A DNA stretch of 64,000 nucleotides. Origin: Angiostrongylus vasorum. Lineage: Eukaryota > Nematoda > Chromadorea > Rhabditida > Metastrongylidae. The stretch covers positions 124,001 through 188,000 of the forward strand of contig JADANN010000177.1 in the NCBI GenBank assembly GCA_018806985.1, written 5' to 3'. A program made the position numbers and the translations under genes. The notes below the pieces were generated by a model. It saw only the letters and a list, made by a program, of their open reading frames with translations. It was not told the DNA's origin and made no database searches. Shown one piece after another: positions 10,136-23,047 of this stretch (positions are counted from its first letter, which is position 1; every line of letters begins with the position of its first letter).

Positions 10136-10620
10136 TTAACTGAGCATCAATAGCGTTGAGCGCTGAAAATAGCAACAATCGAACCACAGAGCTCCGACGA
10201 CGGGCGCTGTGCTACAACAGTAATATGTTTTGGCGAAGGAAACAGAATATTTGATGCCAAATGAAATCATCGTTGCCCGGGAAGCGTAAGCTATACAATA
10301 CACGCATGGTTGCTGGATCGACCTTGCCTGAGAACAAAGAGGTATCTTGTTCCTTCCGGATAGCAACTTGGTCCCATATTCGTCTGCGAAAAGCTTCACC
10401 TGAGCCCGAAAGCCTGGGGGTGCGGAGTGCTCTAGACGAGCCCATATATTGATCTGAAGTCCGCTGTAAATGATAGAAGCTAGGCAACAAATTGAATGAA
10501 GTCTTTCATTAATGGAGTGTTGGAGGCAATAACTATGGAACTGCCTTCTTCTCAGGTGGGGGTAACTGCGGCGGCGGCGCGAACTTCTTGACGTAAATTC
10601 CTGCTCAACACCCAAGAATA
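10136..10620 (-). other. GC-richer block open in two minus-strand frames, unassigned
   Basis: Base composition is richer in GC than neighbouring DNA. Two overlapping minus frames are open for 159 and 92 codons. One contains RLSGSGEAFRRRIWDQVAIR and then GKVDPATMRVLYSLRFPGND; the other GLQINIWARLEHSAPPGFRA. A third frame holds VKKFAPPPQLPPPEKKAVP and a stop, after a possible acceptor at TTGAGCAG (about 10600). I recognise no family. It may be one or two exons or an unknown repeat. Confidence 0.25.
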
Positions 10621-10720
10621 CCTTATAGCATTGACGATGCGGTGGATTACTGAGTAAAAGAGTGGAAAACTATCCTGGGTCGATGCCTCTGAAATTTAAC
10701 GCCTCTCAACAATTACGGGA

Positions 10721-10872
10721 ATGAATGCGACTGACATTAACTGTGGGATTCTCAGGCTACCAAAAACTTCAGTCAAGAACGGTAACAGTTCCGATAACCA
10801 TCGACATTCGGATGACCTGGATGCAAAGGAAATGGCAATGCTTGAGCACCTCCAGAATATTTGTAGCTTAAA
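10721..10872 (+). CDS. Candidate exon of an unnamed plus-strand gene
   Basis: The open frame starts MNATDINCGILRLPKTSVKN and ends DLDAKEMAMLEHLQNICSLK directly at AAG before GTAGGA, a usable donor, in phase 0. Composition is protein-like and acidic. The candidate exon at 12534-12678 enters in phase 0. No homology recognised; the start may instead be a splice acceptor within 10757-10775. Confidence 0.3.
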
Positions 10873-11437
10873 GGTAGGAAGCTTTCTTGTATTAACTTTT
10901 CAGACTTCGAAAAGACTATAAACAAGATTACAAGGATAAAAGTATCCCAAAAAAATGCGAAAGGTACTCTATGTTTAAGATTTCCTTCTAAAGTTTGCGT
11001 TCAATATTACCTCTATGAAAGAAAGAAATTTTCTGAACAAACATCACCATCAAAACTTCCTATCGAACTCTCATCTCATAATGAGATTTACGGAAGCCAA
11101 CTGAAAGCGCGTAAAGCTATCCATTCACTATTGGCTAACAATAGAAATGTTTTTTTATATTCGCGAGAATTTTATTAACACAGTAACAATAATGACACTC
11201 TACCTTGGACTTCAAGACGTTTTTACAGCAGAAGAATGAAACCGTCCGCAATTAAGAAAGTCGCCATTAATCCTTTTACAAACATAAGAAAAAGCAGTAA
11301 TGCTGAATTCATAGACTAAACGTAAGGCTGAAACAACTTTTTATTCTTTTGGAAAGCAAGAGAACGTTTTTTTAACTAAATAGGACTATTCCAGAAATGA
11401 ACAGAATGAATTAATACAGTTGCTTTTTAACCCTTTT

Positions 11438-11856
11438 TACTTACTGCCTACTCTTTTTGACGGCAGGGTATGTTGCGAAATATAACTTCAACGAAGCTGA
11501 GATATTTGCAAAACTCTGGACCGCAGGTGCCTATAGTGGGGAACGAACGCGCTATTGTCCTTTCCGGGAAGTAACGCGTTCACCACCACACCATGCGGGT
11601 CCTTCGTTTCGCCCGTCTCTCAGCTAGTTCTATCGATCTTTTTGCCATCAGCAATCACCCGTCAACAGGATTGATCTGGGGAGCCCAAATCGGCATTGAA
11701 CCCAGTTAAGCTGAGGCTATAGTTATACAGTTGCTTTTTATTTAGTGCCTATTCTTCCTTAGACTGAGAGCAAGGCGAAACGAGGGTGGGAAATAGCGAG
11801 TTCGATCCCACACCTGCGCTCCGGAGTTTTGCAAGTACCTCAGGATCATTGCAGTT
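11438..11856. repeat. Foldback repeat family A
   Basis: Begins TACTGCCTACTCTTTTTGAC, contains GAGATATTTGCAAAACTCTG, GTAACGCGTTCACCACCACA and TCAGCTAGTTCTATCGATC, and ends with the degraded opposite arm CCGGAGTTTTGCAAGTACCT. Confidence 0.8.
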
Positions 11857-12533
11857 ATAGAATGATTTAAGTTACAATAGATAGAACATTCGTGAACTCG
11901 CTGACTTATGTGTAGCAGAACGGAGGCTTTATTGGTTTGTACGAATAAGCTTGGGGGTTGATTTAGGGACTCCATTAGATCTTTTACGTCAGTACCTAAC
12001 ACTCAGAAAAACACTTGAAAATATCACAAAAAGGCAAAAAATACGGTGTCAGTGATGTAAATGTTAATTTATAGTAACATCTCATGTAATCTTGACGGTT
12101 GCCCGCCGAAAGGCTTATTAAGGAACGCCCAAAAGATTTCCTACTAGAAAGAAAACGCAAATAAATGTTTGAGATGTACGGCCGACTGCAGAAGGATTTC
12201 ATCAACCAGCAATGATCACACTTTTTTTAGGATGATCCTAGAACGAAATTATGACGATTCCTTGGAAGATTTCGAGTCTTAGAAGCAGACAGAATCTACT
12301 GCTAAAATAGCTCTGACACGTGTCCTGTACTTAAGTTCACGAAAACTATCTAGATAAAAAAAGTACTAACACGAGTAATAACAATCTCTGTGCATCAGCC
12401 GAGGTGAATTGATTCGTCTAAATGAACAAAATAACGGAAACTGATTTCAGAACATTTCGTCAACGTTGTTGTAGCAGAGAGAAGCCCTGGAACCCTTTAC
12501 GCCAGGAAATCCATAAACATCGTTAGAGCGTTA

Positions 12534-12678
12534 GGAGCGGAGTGCTCTGAGGCAGCGGATATTTAGTGAACGCCTCCCTATGAACATGCCCATTGAAGCT
12601 TGGATTGCTACAGCTAGCCATCCTCCTTGGCCTATCGACGTTGTGTATCAGCACCAACTCCTCTCCGTAGTGTTTCAG
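12534..12678 (+). CDS. Candidate exon with GC donor, unnamed plus-strand gene
   Basis: After the acceptor GAGCGTTAG the frame reads ERSALRQRIFSERLPMNMPI, then EAWIATASHPPWPIDVVYQH, and ends VVFQ at CAG before GCAAGT. GCAAGT is the canonical form of a GC-type donor. The frame is closed by TAG just upstream, which fits an exon boundary. Phase agrees with 10721-10872. The protein family is not recognised. Confidence 0.3.
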
Positions 12679-12858
12679 GCAAGTAAAGACAAAAAAATTA
12701 AGACATTTTGAAGTTTTTTTACGACAATCTTCGTTACTGAATCAAGCAAATATGCAAATTTAGTACATAGTCACGAATGCTGTTTTTTTTTGGCGATAAT
12801 TTTCTGTCGACTACAATATTTGAACAACTGAGGAATTTATGGGTTTATAAAAGACTTA

Positions 12859-13249
12859 CTTACTTGGTACTTGACACATGAATGGTCCATCCTCACTAAT
12901 TGTGCGGGCCCCAGCATAATCACCATTTATCGGAGATTTGCTGGTTAAGTCATTGTGGTTCCCTGGAATCCCTGAGGTCAGCCTGGCCAAAGTCTGCCCC
13001 CAGATCTTCACCACCACAGGCAGTCGCAGCCCTTGTGGATCAGAGGATGATTTGCCCCATGAGACTAGTTTCGTACTAGGACGGTGACGGACCCTGGTAT
13101 TGTTTTACTCGTAGTTGGGTTTCCTGATGAAAACGCCGGACTTCTTGTCAGCTTGGGAGAGGGGATGAATCTCCCCTCTGTACGTCGCAACCCGACACCC
13201 AGGAACACCTCCTCCCAGCCGTGATGAGGCGGTGAACCGTTAAGTAAAA
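12859..13249 (+). repeat. Dispersed 390-nt repeat family B
   Basis: Starts TACTTGGTACTTGACAC, contains CATTTATCGGAGATTTGCTG, GGTTCCCTGGAATCCC, CAGTCGCAGCCCTTGTGGAT and GACACCCAGGAACACCTCC, and ends GATGAGGCGGTGAACCGTTA. At least eight copies occur in this window. No coding capacity or terminal repeat recognised. Confidence 0.75.
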
Positions 13250-13974
13250 GACACTTTGTCCAAACGTCTGCTTGAAAAGTTTCATGTTTGAAATGCTACC
13301 CTTAACGAAAAATTGGTAAAACAGGTCTCCTCAACTACAGAAAAAAAAAGAATGTAATCTTGGTAGGTGAAGAAAGAAGGCATCTTCATGGCAACAGTGT
13401 GAAATTCTAGCAGAATTCGTTTCAATCAATAAAGTTGATTGTGAACTTAGATATTCTCGCTTAGGCTTGAAATAAACTATTGTTCCCAGATAAAATTCAT
13501 TGAAATCAATGCATGCTGCTAGTTTTGAGCTATTATTGGGTTGTTCATGCGCGAAGTAAGAACGATAGGGAAATTCTATGTCATCTACCAACGAAGCTAT
13601 AAAGGAAAAGTTCTTTACGGGCTTTCAGTTCACAGCTAAAAAATCCAACGATCTTATTTCTAATGTATCTAGAGGAAGAGAACAAAAATAAGCAATATAG
13701 ATGAGAACTCTGTCGCACTCTTAGTGTTTCCGCGCAGAACCTGCAAAAGTCAAGAAGTTAGGTCATTTAAACAGACATAGTGTCTTGAGAAACGTTTCAA
13801 TCACAGCCTTGACAAAAATGGTGAAATGTATAAACAAATGTCATCAATGATCTGAGAAATCCAAGATTGCATTGACAACGGAAGTGTTGTGTGGTTATTC
13901 CAAAAATGCTTCCCAAGAACAACCGTAAGAATGCCAAGATATGAACAAAGCTTGGAACCCTTGATGCACTTCGA
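13250..13974. other. No gene recognised
   Basis: AT-rich DNA. The 86-codon minus frame at 13331-13591 has no family resemblance. Confidence 0.4.
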
Positions 13975-14215
13975 ACCTGCGATTACCCTTTCCGCAGGGA
14001 GCCCACTGCGCCAACCGAGGCCCAGTCTGCCCAGTCTTTGTTTTCTATTCAATCAGTTTTTTTACCCTAACGGTGCTAACAGCAATCACTCGTCAATGGG
14101 AATGATATCGTGGGTCCAAATAGGCATTGGATCCAAATAAGCTGAAGTTGTCGTCGAAGTCATAACGTTTTAACCTTTGTTTACTAGGCTTTCTTTTTTT
14201 AACGCTTTCACTTTT
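13975..14215. repeat. Foldback repeat family A, decayed fragment
   Basis: Retains GCGATTACCCTTTCCG, the GCAATCACTCGTCAATGGGA segment and CATTGGATCCAAATAAGCTG, corresponding to the inner part of family A. Confidence 0.45.
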
Positions 14216-15387
14216 ATTTTCGCAAACTCATGCTAAATACTGCAGCCGCCCTAGGATATGCCAAGTGACCTTCCTCAACGGGATCAACAATAGCCGATGG
14301 TTGCCAAGAGCTACAAACCGAGATTATCCTGGCATGGAATCGTGAAGCGCTAAGGGAAAAAAATCTTCTCATGCTAGGAATATGTAAACGAAATCAAAAT
14401 TTTTTACTTGTAGGGGCAACATCCACAGTAAAGACTGGTCATCCAGTTATTCGAGGGTTTACATAGTATTATTAGATAATACACCATGGTTTTGTACAAA
14501 GGAGGCAGTGCTCATCAGCGTGTTTAAAGCGAACCGTAATGCTTCTGCTGACAAATGTCTGTCTAGTTCAGTGTCCGTTCCCATGCCAACAGAGTTGTTT
14601 TACTCTTCTGGGAAACAACACAACCCAAGCATTATCGACAAAGGGCAAGCAGCCACAGAACGAGGTAGAGAGAAATTTTTATTGACAAGGGAATCGTTTC
14701 ATTTCTCGAAAATTGAAAATGTGAGAAATATCACAGCCATTACGCAGAAAAGAAGGCACATTAAATAAATGAAACGTTTCACGGCGTCGACAAAAGAAAA
14801 AGAGGAAACGACATCCGATGGTGCCCGAATGGATGCCGCCAGTTCTCTATTCATACATGAACAAAGACATCAAATGAGGTTTTCTTAACATTGAATCTAC
14901 AACTACACCGATCACAATTTAATTGACGACTAAATATCTTCTATTCTTGAAAAATAAAAGCATTTCGCACAATCACATCATTGATTACATTTAGGTGAAC
15001 ATTCTAGGAAAAGAAATCATAGGCAGAAACAAATTCAGAGGAAGGAAAAAACAAGGAACATTTGTTTTTACCCGTTGAGGCAAATACACTGACAAACATA
15101 CACACACGCAAATACAAAGGCATTGAAAAACGATCATGAACTAGATGTGTGCCCCTTGAGAGCAATGCTAACAAAAATCAGTAAATCAATACTCTATAAT
15201 AAGTGATCCTAGAAGGCCCTCGTTCGACCGATGGTACACTATGCTTTCATTGAAGACTTGTTGACGTTCATACATCAGTGTTATTATCACGAGATATGTT
15301 TCTCATCTCGTCGACATTTCGACATCTGCACCTGAAGTAATCGGTAAATCAATTACTAGAGAAACCATCGATGTACGCACACATATA

Positions 15388-15431
<44 letters not shown>

Positions 15432-15660
15432 TGTATGTCTAATCGCTACCTTTTTCGATGTCTGAACCCATTTTGAAAACTTATAGTGCATTTCTTCTTT
15501 TGTTCAATGAGTGGTGGCGGAGGCATTAACCGACACGAACCATCATTTGGAATTAACTGCAAAGCATAAATTATATTCAGTGCAATCAAACTTTTTCCCT
15601 TTTTGATGAAAATGAACCGAAATTTGCTTTATTTACACTTTAATTCGGTTATGGTTTACT
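14216..15660. other. Mostly non-coding; one open frame unassigned
   Basis: The plus frame 14508-14768 (86 codons, containing MPTELFYSSGKQHNPSIIDK) ends near a possible donor (GAACGAG before GTAGAG, 14664), but two frames are open there and no family is recognised. A TA microsatellite lies at 15382-15428. Confidence 0.3.
15382..15428. repeat. (AT)n microsatellite
   Basis: About 47 nt of alternating AT with one interruption (ATATGTAT). The minus ORF across it is an artefact of the repeat. Confidence 0.9.
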
Positions 15661-18470
15661 AAGCATCTAAATGGGTCACTGATGCTGAGTGAGTGCAGGA
15701 CTTCTATCCGGAAGCTCAGATAAGAAGAGACCTATGCCACTACAGAACTTGGCCACCTACCTATCGCTACCTTTAGTCTAAGCCTATGAGGAAAAGCATC
15801 ATGTAAACATGTGACACTCTTCGTATCCCTTGTTTTTTACTAGCGGTTTTCCGAGTTTACCGTTGAAGACATGTGATGAGGAATACCGGCTTTCACAATC
15901 TTCGTCGTCTACGCACTGACGTCAAGGTATGTTGGAGACGAAGTCGTAGCATTCTATATGGACTTGTTTCACATAGAATGTCACACATTCTTTAAAGTCA
16001 TCGTTGCAGATTTTAATGCTAAGACTGTTGGATTAATAATAGCGCCTGAACGTCACATTGGGACCTACAGATTATGACGAAACGGATAGAGTGAGCGGCT
16101 CTCTGAGTTTATCTTGACGAAACAGACCACGAGAAAGCTCGAAAATTCACGGTAACTGAAAATTCCAGAAGCCTTGATCTCAATGTTGGAGGTCGCAGTC
16201 TCTCAGTGGACAGTACTATAACGAAATGGACCACATTACAGCAAATCGAAGGTTTTCCCTAACCGATGTCGCTATTGTCCCAAAATTCTGCACGAGATCA
16301 TACCAAGGTCCCCCTTTGTGCACTTTATTTCTCGCCGAAAGAAGAAAATGCCGCTAAATTCAAAAAAAGGAAACCAGTGCTAAACCACCATGAACTGGGA
16401 TTTATTCATTTCATTGGCTGGTTGTTGGGAAGATGGCGCTCTTGATAAGACCAGAGATGTCTGTCTCCAGAAACACTCGAGCTGAGCCAGCGTAGAATTG
16501 CACGAGCTAAAGACAACCGCGAACTCACGTCCGAAGTTCTAAAACAATGCAGAGATTTCAGCGACAGATACGGTCGAAACTGGAGAAGTTGACAAAGCAT
16601 TCGCAAGTCTACCGAAGCCTCGCCAACTACAAAACCAAAAAGATTGCACTCCGACGCCTGGACTGGACAATTTCAGGTTCTAGAAAAAGCAGTAGAGAAA
16701 ACTATTCGCCATTACTCTTCGGATTTCTTCACCTTCTCCTTCCCTCACATGAAATAAAGGATGGATATGTCGTCGCACTGGTTCTCCTCTGGGAAGTTCG
16801 ACGTGTTGTTCCATCGCCGAAGAATCGAACAACACCTGATCCGGAGAAGATGAGACTTAACACCTGAAGAACTTCCTGCCAATCTTCATAAACACATTGG
16901 GTCGGCTCTTCACATATTACAGGTCAGAATCCAAGCTTCCTATTCAAAGGAAGAGAAGCAAGATCGCGATATTGTTCAAGAATGGTGAGCTCCATGACAC
17001 CAGCAACTTTCGCTCTATCTGCTTGCTGTCTGTAGTCTGCAAACTTTACTCACTCAAGTCGTCCCTAAATTGACCAGGATTTCAGGATTGACAGAACACT
17101 AAACCAAGGACTGTCATGTGAGCAAGCAGGGTCTCAAAAAGAATTTGGTACGATTGAGCAAATCCACACTATAACAAAACCCAATGAAGTAGTGCGAGAG
17201 TGCAAGAGACAGCTCCGTCACACTTTCGTCGACTTAAGAAAATTTTCGATTTAGCTGAGACGGAGGCACTCATGGAAGCTCTGGACAGTTAGGGCATTCC
17301 TACTCAGTACATAAGGATTTTTCGTGAGCTATATAAAAATTTCACAACAAAAACTTCACTATCTTAATATCAATATCACCATCACCATTTATTTAAAAAA
17401 TATCATAACTCTAAAACGATATAAATATCGATGAGGAAAAACAGGGGATAGGGGGAGGCCATACCATCCCGCAAAATTTTCTACTACCACCCTACAGAAC
17501 GTCATGAGAGTATTGGAAGGGTAAAACAAGAGAGGGAAAGTCGATAGTCGGCAATCACACCATCCTCGGTTTGGTGACGACATCGCTCTTATAACAACTA
17601 GCATAAGGCAGGCGGAGCTCATGCTAGCATGCTTTGGTAACGCTTGTTGAAAGATTGGTTCGAATAAATCTCACAAAAACGGTGCCCATGGGGGAACGGA
17701 TTGGCTTCGCATCTCCATTCACTCTCAACGGAATTAATATCTCTGAATGCATCAGATACGTCTTCTATCTGGATCCGGAAGTCACAAGGATGAACGACGT
17801 AGTCCCACAGTTGAGCAGAAGGAAGCGAGCGGCTTGGAGAGCTTTCAAAAGGAATCAAAGATGTAGTGAAAAGAACAAAGAACACCCGACTCCGTGCCTA
17901 CTTTTCCCCTTCACGATTCTTCTTGCCCTAATGTATGGATCAGAAACCGTAAGCAGGATGAAAGATCACTCAGCGTTATAGAACGCGTAGCCGAAAGGAC
18001 GATACAAGGAGTGCCTCGTATCACGCAAAGTGAGAGAGGGATTCTGAGCCTCTGACCTACGTCAACCACAAAAAATCAAAGATGTCGTTCTACACGTCAA
18101 ACTATCAAAGATAAAGTTGGGTTGGACACGTAATGTTTCTGAACGACAACCGCTGGATAAGACCCGTTACCGTTAGTGACTGGATTCGTCGGGATGTCAA
18201 ACGCACAGCAAGAAGACCATCGACCCGATGGTCAGAGTTCAAAACCTTAAAAAAGATATGATGGTCAGTGAGTCCCTAGAACTAACAGAATCCACTGGGC
18301 TACTCTTGCACGCAACAATGAAAAACTGGAAAGTTTATTGGCACCCGCTCGAGTCACCCGACGACCTAGAGGACGACACCTGACAGAAGTGATACTTTGC
18401 TGAGCTATTACGCGACTGACGGTAGAATTATAAGTGATAAGCGATTAGAAATGATTCTACGCGTATCCTC
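15660..18470 (+). pseudogene. Decayed RTE-like non-LTR retrotransposon (endonuclease-reverse transcriptase)
   Basis: Fragments in order along the plus strand match the endonuclease and reverse transcriptase of nematode RTE-type elements. They include TFFKVIVADFNAKT (endonuclease, about 15990-16030), FVDLRK/FDLA-type residues near 17230, a region around 17640-17880 with IGFASPFTLNGINISECIRY and KRAAWRAF, and a 3' part around 18120-18290 with the GWTR-VMFLNDNRW and RTARRPSTRWSEF patterns. Many stops and frameshifts show it is dead. It lies immediately downstream of the last recognised Patched exon and may sit inside the gene's next intron. Confidence 0.75.
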
Positions 18471-18589
18471 AAAATCAACGGTGGATAGCACACTGGTTTG
18501 AGATATCATGCGGTGCACATGACTGCGGTTTCCAATTCGCATTTCAGGCAAAAGAAGCCTGACATCCCTGCAGCATCGGCACCTTAGTA

Positions 18590-18745
18590 GCAGTCTGAGA
18601 GGATAAAACCACTGGCTTGAAACATCAATAGGAACCTTAAGTCAATGCATAGGTCAAACATGCATTTAATCACCTCTACGATGTTGAGGAAGCAGAAACC
18701 ACGGCGCATACCCAAGGGAATGCTCAACGTCAAATGCTTCACCAT
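18590..18745 (+). repeat. SINE family C, 3' fragment
   Basis: Retains CATGCATTTAATCACCTCTA and the GGCGCATACCCAAGGGAATG-type tail found in full copies. It lies 46 nt from the last recognised Patched exon, within the following intron. Confidence 0.55.
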
Positions 18746-18790
18746 CCTTATTTTTAACAGAATGTTTACATTATGTCCCCTAAAACCAAC

Positions 18791-21700
18791 CTCCGGATCT
18801 GGTCCGACGAGTGTTAACAATACTGGTAGTAGACATAAACCATTGAACACCGCTAATATAACTAACAACGTCATCACAATAAAGAAATACTTGATAACAA
18901 AATCGAACTCGGAGAACACTAACATGACGATTCCTGAAAGTTTCTCGTACAGATGGAATAAAAATCGAACAAGAGCTTCCAATCCTTAAACATACAAAAC
19001 GCACTACTGAATATCTTCAGCTCCACGTAGCGATATCTTTTCAGATGTAAATTATATCCCTTCTTGGATTGTATGATATTCTTAACTGATTCTCAACCAC
19101 AGCGAAAGCATATTCAGACTGCAATGATTGTCTTCGGTGCACAAAGCACTAGTGTTAGATTTTTCGCAAATTACCAGCGTATTGTATCATCAGAAGCGCA
19201 CAACCATTGCCAATTTGCTATTTGAAATTTATAAAGTGTGTGGTATCTGCTCTTCCTCCTTTTAAATACTTGATACTTAATACTTGAATGGCCCGTCCTC
19301 ACTGGTTGTGTGGACCCCAGCATAATCTCCATTTTTCGGAGATTTGCTGGTTAAGTCATTGTGGTTCCCTGGAATCCCGAGGTCAACCTGGCCAAAGTCT
19401 GCCGCAGGTCTTCACAACCACGGGCAGTCGCAGACCTTGTGGATCAGAGGGAGATTTGCCACCACGCGACTTTGATGCCAGGACGGTGGTGGATCCTGGT
19501 ATTGGTTTACTCTCAGCTAGGCTTCCTGATGGAAACACCGGACTCCTTCTCAGCTTGGGAGACCCTGCCAGGGGGACGAATCCTCCCGCTGTACATCGCA
19601 ATCCGACACCCAGGAACACCTCCCAGCCACGATGAGGCGGTAAACCGTTAGAAGGCTCCTTTCAAATAATGAAAGGTTCGCTTTTTCTAATTCACACCAG
19701 TGCTGAAGCTGGTAGATGATTAAGCCGTATAAGTAGACTTAAACAATATCCACCAGACTGTCTTCATCACTTATACGGTATTTCTTAGTATTAACCATTT
19801 TAAGTGGTACTATTAGGTTATTCAGGAATAAATGAGCGTTTTTAAAACTTTTTTGTTTTAATGTATTTCTTACGAATAAAATGTCTTTGTACCTTGCAAT
19901 ACTACATATCATTAGAAAGCGGATTCTATGCTCTTTCTAAATATGCCTTTATATTTTGTCAAAAGCTAGATTTCTTTTTACAAATTTGAGCTTTGAAATT
20001 TTAGATGTCATAAACTAATTTTCGTCAAATTTTCTCTTATGGCTTCAAACTCGCTCGTAGTGCAGCAGAGACGGCTCGAAACAATGGAGTTCGATGTGAA
20101 AGTAGTGTTGGTGAATCAACAGTGCAAACATGATTGCTGAGATATTTGCAATACCCCGGGCCGCAGGTGTCTGCAGTGGGGAACGAACGCGCTATTGTCC
20201 TTCCCGAAGAGTAACGCGTTCACCCCACACCATGCGGGTCTTTCGTTTCGCCTGTCTCTCAGCTAGTTCTATCGATCTTAATACCCTGCCATAAAAATTA
20301 TAGAAGGCAGAAAATAGAAAGTAAAACATTGTGAATTCAACTACAGCCTCAGCTTAATTGTGTTCAATGCTGATGTGGGTACACCAGATCAATCTCATTG
20401 ACGGGTGATTGCTGACCGCACTGATCGATAGAACTAGCTGAGAGACAGGCGAAACGAAGGACCCGCATGGTGTGGTGGTGAACGCGTTGCTCCCCGCAAA
20501 GGACAATAGCGTGTTCGTTCCCCACCGCAGATACCTGCGGTTCGGAGTTTTGCAAATATCTCACCAATCTTGTAGTTGTATTACGCTTAATACCCTGCCG
20601 TCAAAATTATAGAAGGCAGAAAATAAAAAGTAGAACAGTGCGAACATGGTTCCGGAAAATCCAATCTGGAAGCAAAGACGCGAACAACTGTTCGAGAGCT
20701 TGCAGAACAGCTTGGCGTGAGCATAGGAACAATTCCCACTCACTTAGATCGCATAGGAAAGACGAAAAAACTCGACAAGTGGGTGCCGCATGAATTAAAC
20801 AGTAGTCAAAAAAAACCGTAGTTTTGAAGTGTGGTCTGCCCCTATTCTGCGCAACGTAAACGACCTTTTTCTTGATAGAATTGTGGTCTGCGACGAGAAG
20901 TGGATTTTGTACGAAAAGCGACGACTTTCGGCCCAATGGTTAGATTGCGATCAGGCTCCACAGCATATCCCAAAGCCGATATTGCACCAAAAAAGGTTAT
21001 GGTGACTGTTTGGTGGTCTGCAGCCGGGCTGATTCATCACAGCCTTTTGAAACCGGGCGAAACGATTACAGCAGGGAAGAATTGCCAACAAATCGACGAA
21101 GTGCGCCGTAAACACCAACAACAACGACCGGCATTGATCAACAGAAGAGGACCAGTCCTTCTCTACAATAACGCCCGACATCACGTTCCAGAACCAGCGT
21201 TGCAGAAGTTGAACAACTTGGGCTACGAAACTGCCTCAACCGCCATATCCACCGGACCTCTCGCCTATTAGCTATCACTTCTTCGAGCACCTTGAAAAGT
21301 TTCTGCGTGAGAAATGCTTTACCAAACACGATGACGCAAAAAATGCCTTCAACGAAGTCAGCGCTTCCAGACCTACAGGAATTTACGCAACTGGAATAAA
21401 CAAACTTGTTTCTCATTAGCAAAAAAATGTGTAGATTCAAACAACTTTTATTTCGATTAGTAAAGTTTCGTTTGGAGCAGGTTATGACATTTTAAATAAT
21501 ATGGTTAAAAACGCTCATTTATTTCTGAACAACCTAATATTCGCGCAACATTAGCCTATTAGACCATCAACGGATACGGAGAACTCATTACTCTTTCATG
21601 CTATTATATGAATAAGCGATTCAAATAAAACATTTATAAAGGTTTTACGAACCGAGCAACGTCGATATGGCTCCATGAAATACCGGTACAAACATGTGCT

Positions 21701-23047
21701 GCAAACAGGATTCCAGACGATCATCGACGGAACCAAGAGAGGTAAGGAATGCCAAAACTACGTGAGCAGTGAACTCGACACCTAGAACGACGCAATTCGT
21801 TGCAGTAATTTCGCTTGTGGTCGAGATTTTTTAGTTTTCTTGCAAATTATTCCATTCAAAATGTTTTTTTACGTTTTCTAAAGTATGAGAACAGGTAATG
21901 AATATCACTGAATCCGAATCGTAGTAATAGTTACCAATTCCGACAGCCGATATAAGGCTAACAGCCGAGATCGGATTCATTTTTATGCCGAACAATCCCA
22001 TAAAACCGCCCAGTTCAATGGTAACGATTACGACAATCACCATCACCTAGAAGAAGAATTAACCAGTATCGTTGAACAGATAACGACCACACAGTGATTA
22101 CTATCTTACGATAATGGTATTTAGCTACGTAACCATTCAAAGTCGTTCCCGATAATGGCACTTAATGCTAGAAGGAGAATACATTTAAGAAGAAACTAGA
22201 ATTTCTTACAATATCATTTCTTCTCGTTCATAGATTAGCGACCAGGTAGGTTAGCGTACTGTAATTTTTTCTCAATCCATCTTCTTTATGATTTTTCTGT
22301 CACCAAAGATTTACCACTATTTTTGAACCAAAGGTAAACTAAAACTAAACTCCTTTCTTTTCACAAAATTCCAAAAAAATGGGTGAGAATCTGCTAAAAT
22401 CACAACGAAACTGCTAGACGAGCACGATAAGAGTTCGTCAGGTGGTTTGAAATTTAACCGTGTTGGTGTATCTATTTTGTTAAAATTTATCTCAAGTATC
22501 GTAGTCGAGTCCATTATTGGTCTTAATTACCGACACTAATGAAGCGAAGCGGTAAGCAAAAAATTCAATCAGTATGCATGAATACCATAGCGGCCGCCCA
22601 CGGATTGAACATCAACAGTGAGATGACGGCAAATACGGCAAACGCGATGATGCAGATGGCGCAGAAAAGGTTCCACCTAAAGCAGGAAAATATCTTCAAC
22701 AAATGAACAAAAGTATGAGTCATATATGACTCATAGAAGTTGTTGCACTGTGTACGTGTGTTCATAAGTTGTTAATGCTACAATTCATGAGAGAAATGCA
22801 GAAGAAAATTAAAAGTAGTGAACCGTATAGAAAAATAGTTAAGCATTGCACTAGCACAAGACCGTACTATTCCCCTTGCTTACTATTTATTGATATTTGA
22901 AAAGAAAGATACACAATTTTCAAAGAAGATAAAATAAGGAAAAGAAAACCTCAAGAAAAGATACTGTTCCCAGAAAGTAAAGGCAAGACCGCTAGGAAAG
23001 TTTGGTAGACCCTTCTCAGTGTACGCATCACAAACAGCACGAACTTC
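18791..23047 (-). CDS. ptc: Patched homologue: TM8-TM12 (exons 30-34)
   Basis: Exon 23047-22950 encodes [20 protein letters not shown] and ends [10 protein letters not shown]. Exon 22676-22586 encodes [20 protein letters not shown] (TM8). Exon 22046-21935 encodes [20 protein letters not shown] (TM9/10). Exon 21781-21653 completes [20 protein letters not shown] and gives [15 protein letters not shown]. Exon 18933-18791 encodes [20 protein letters not shown] and [18 protein letters not shown], the end of TM12, then GTTGGT as donor in phase 0. The intron 18934-21652 contains a mariner with a nested foldback repeat and a 390-nt repeat. Exons for the cytoplasmic tail must lie left of 18.79 kb, beyond an RTE copy, and were not identified. 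Confidence 0.94.

Noticed and set aside
19288..19651. Overlapping frames of 115, 96 and 78 codons
   Set aside because: All lie within a family B repeat; the same frames recur with stops in the other copies.
20640..21420. Active mariner transposase
   Set aside because: The coding sequence has frameshifts, an early stop and a 501-nt insertion.
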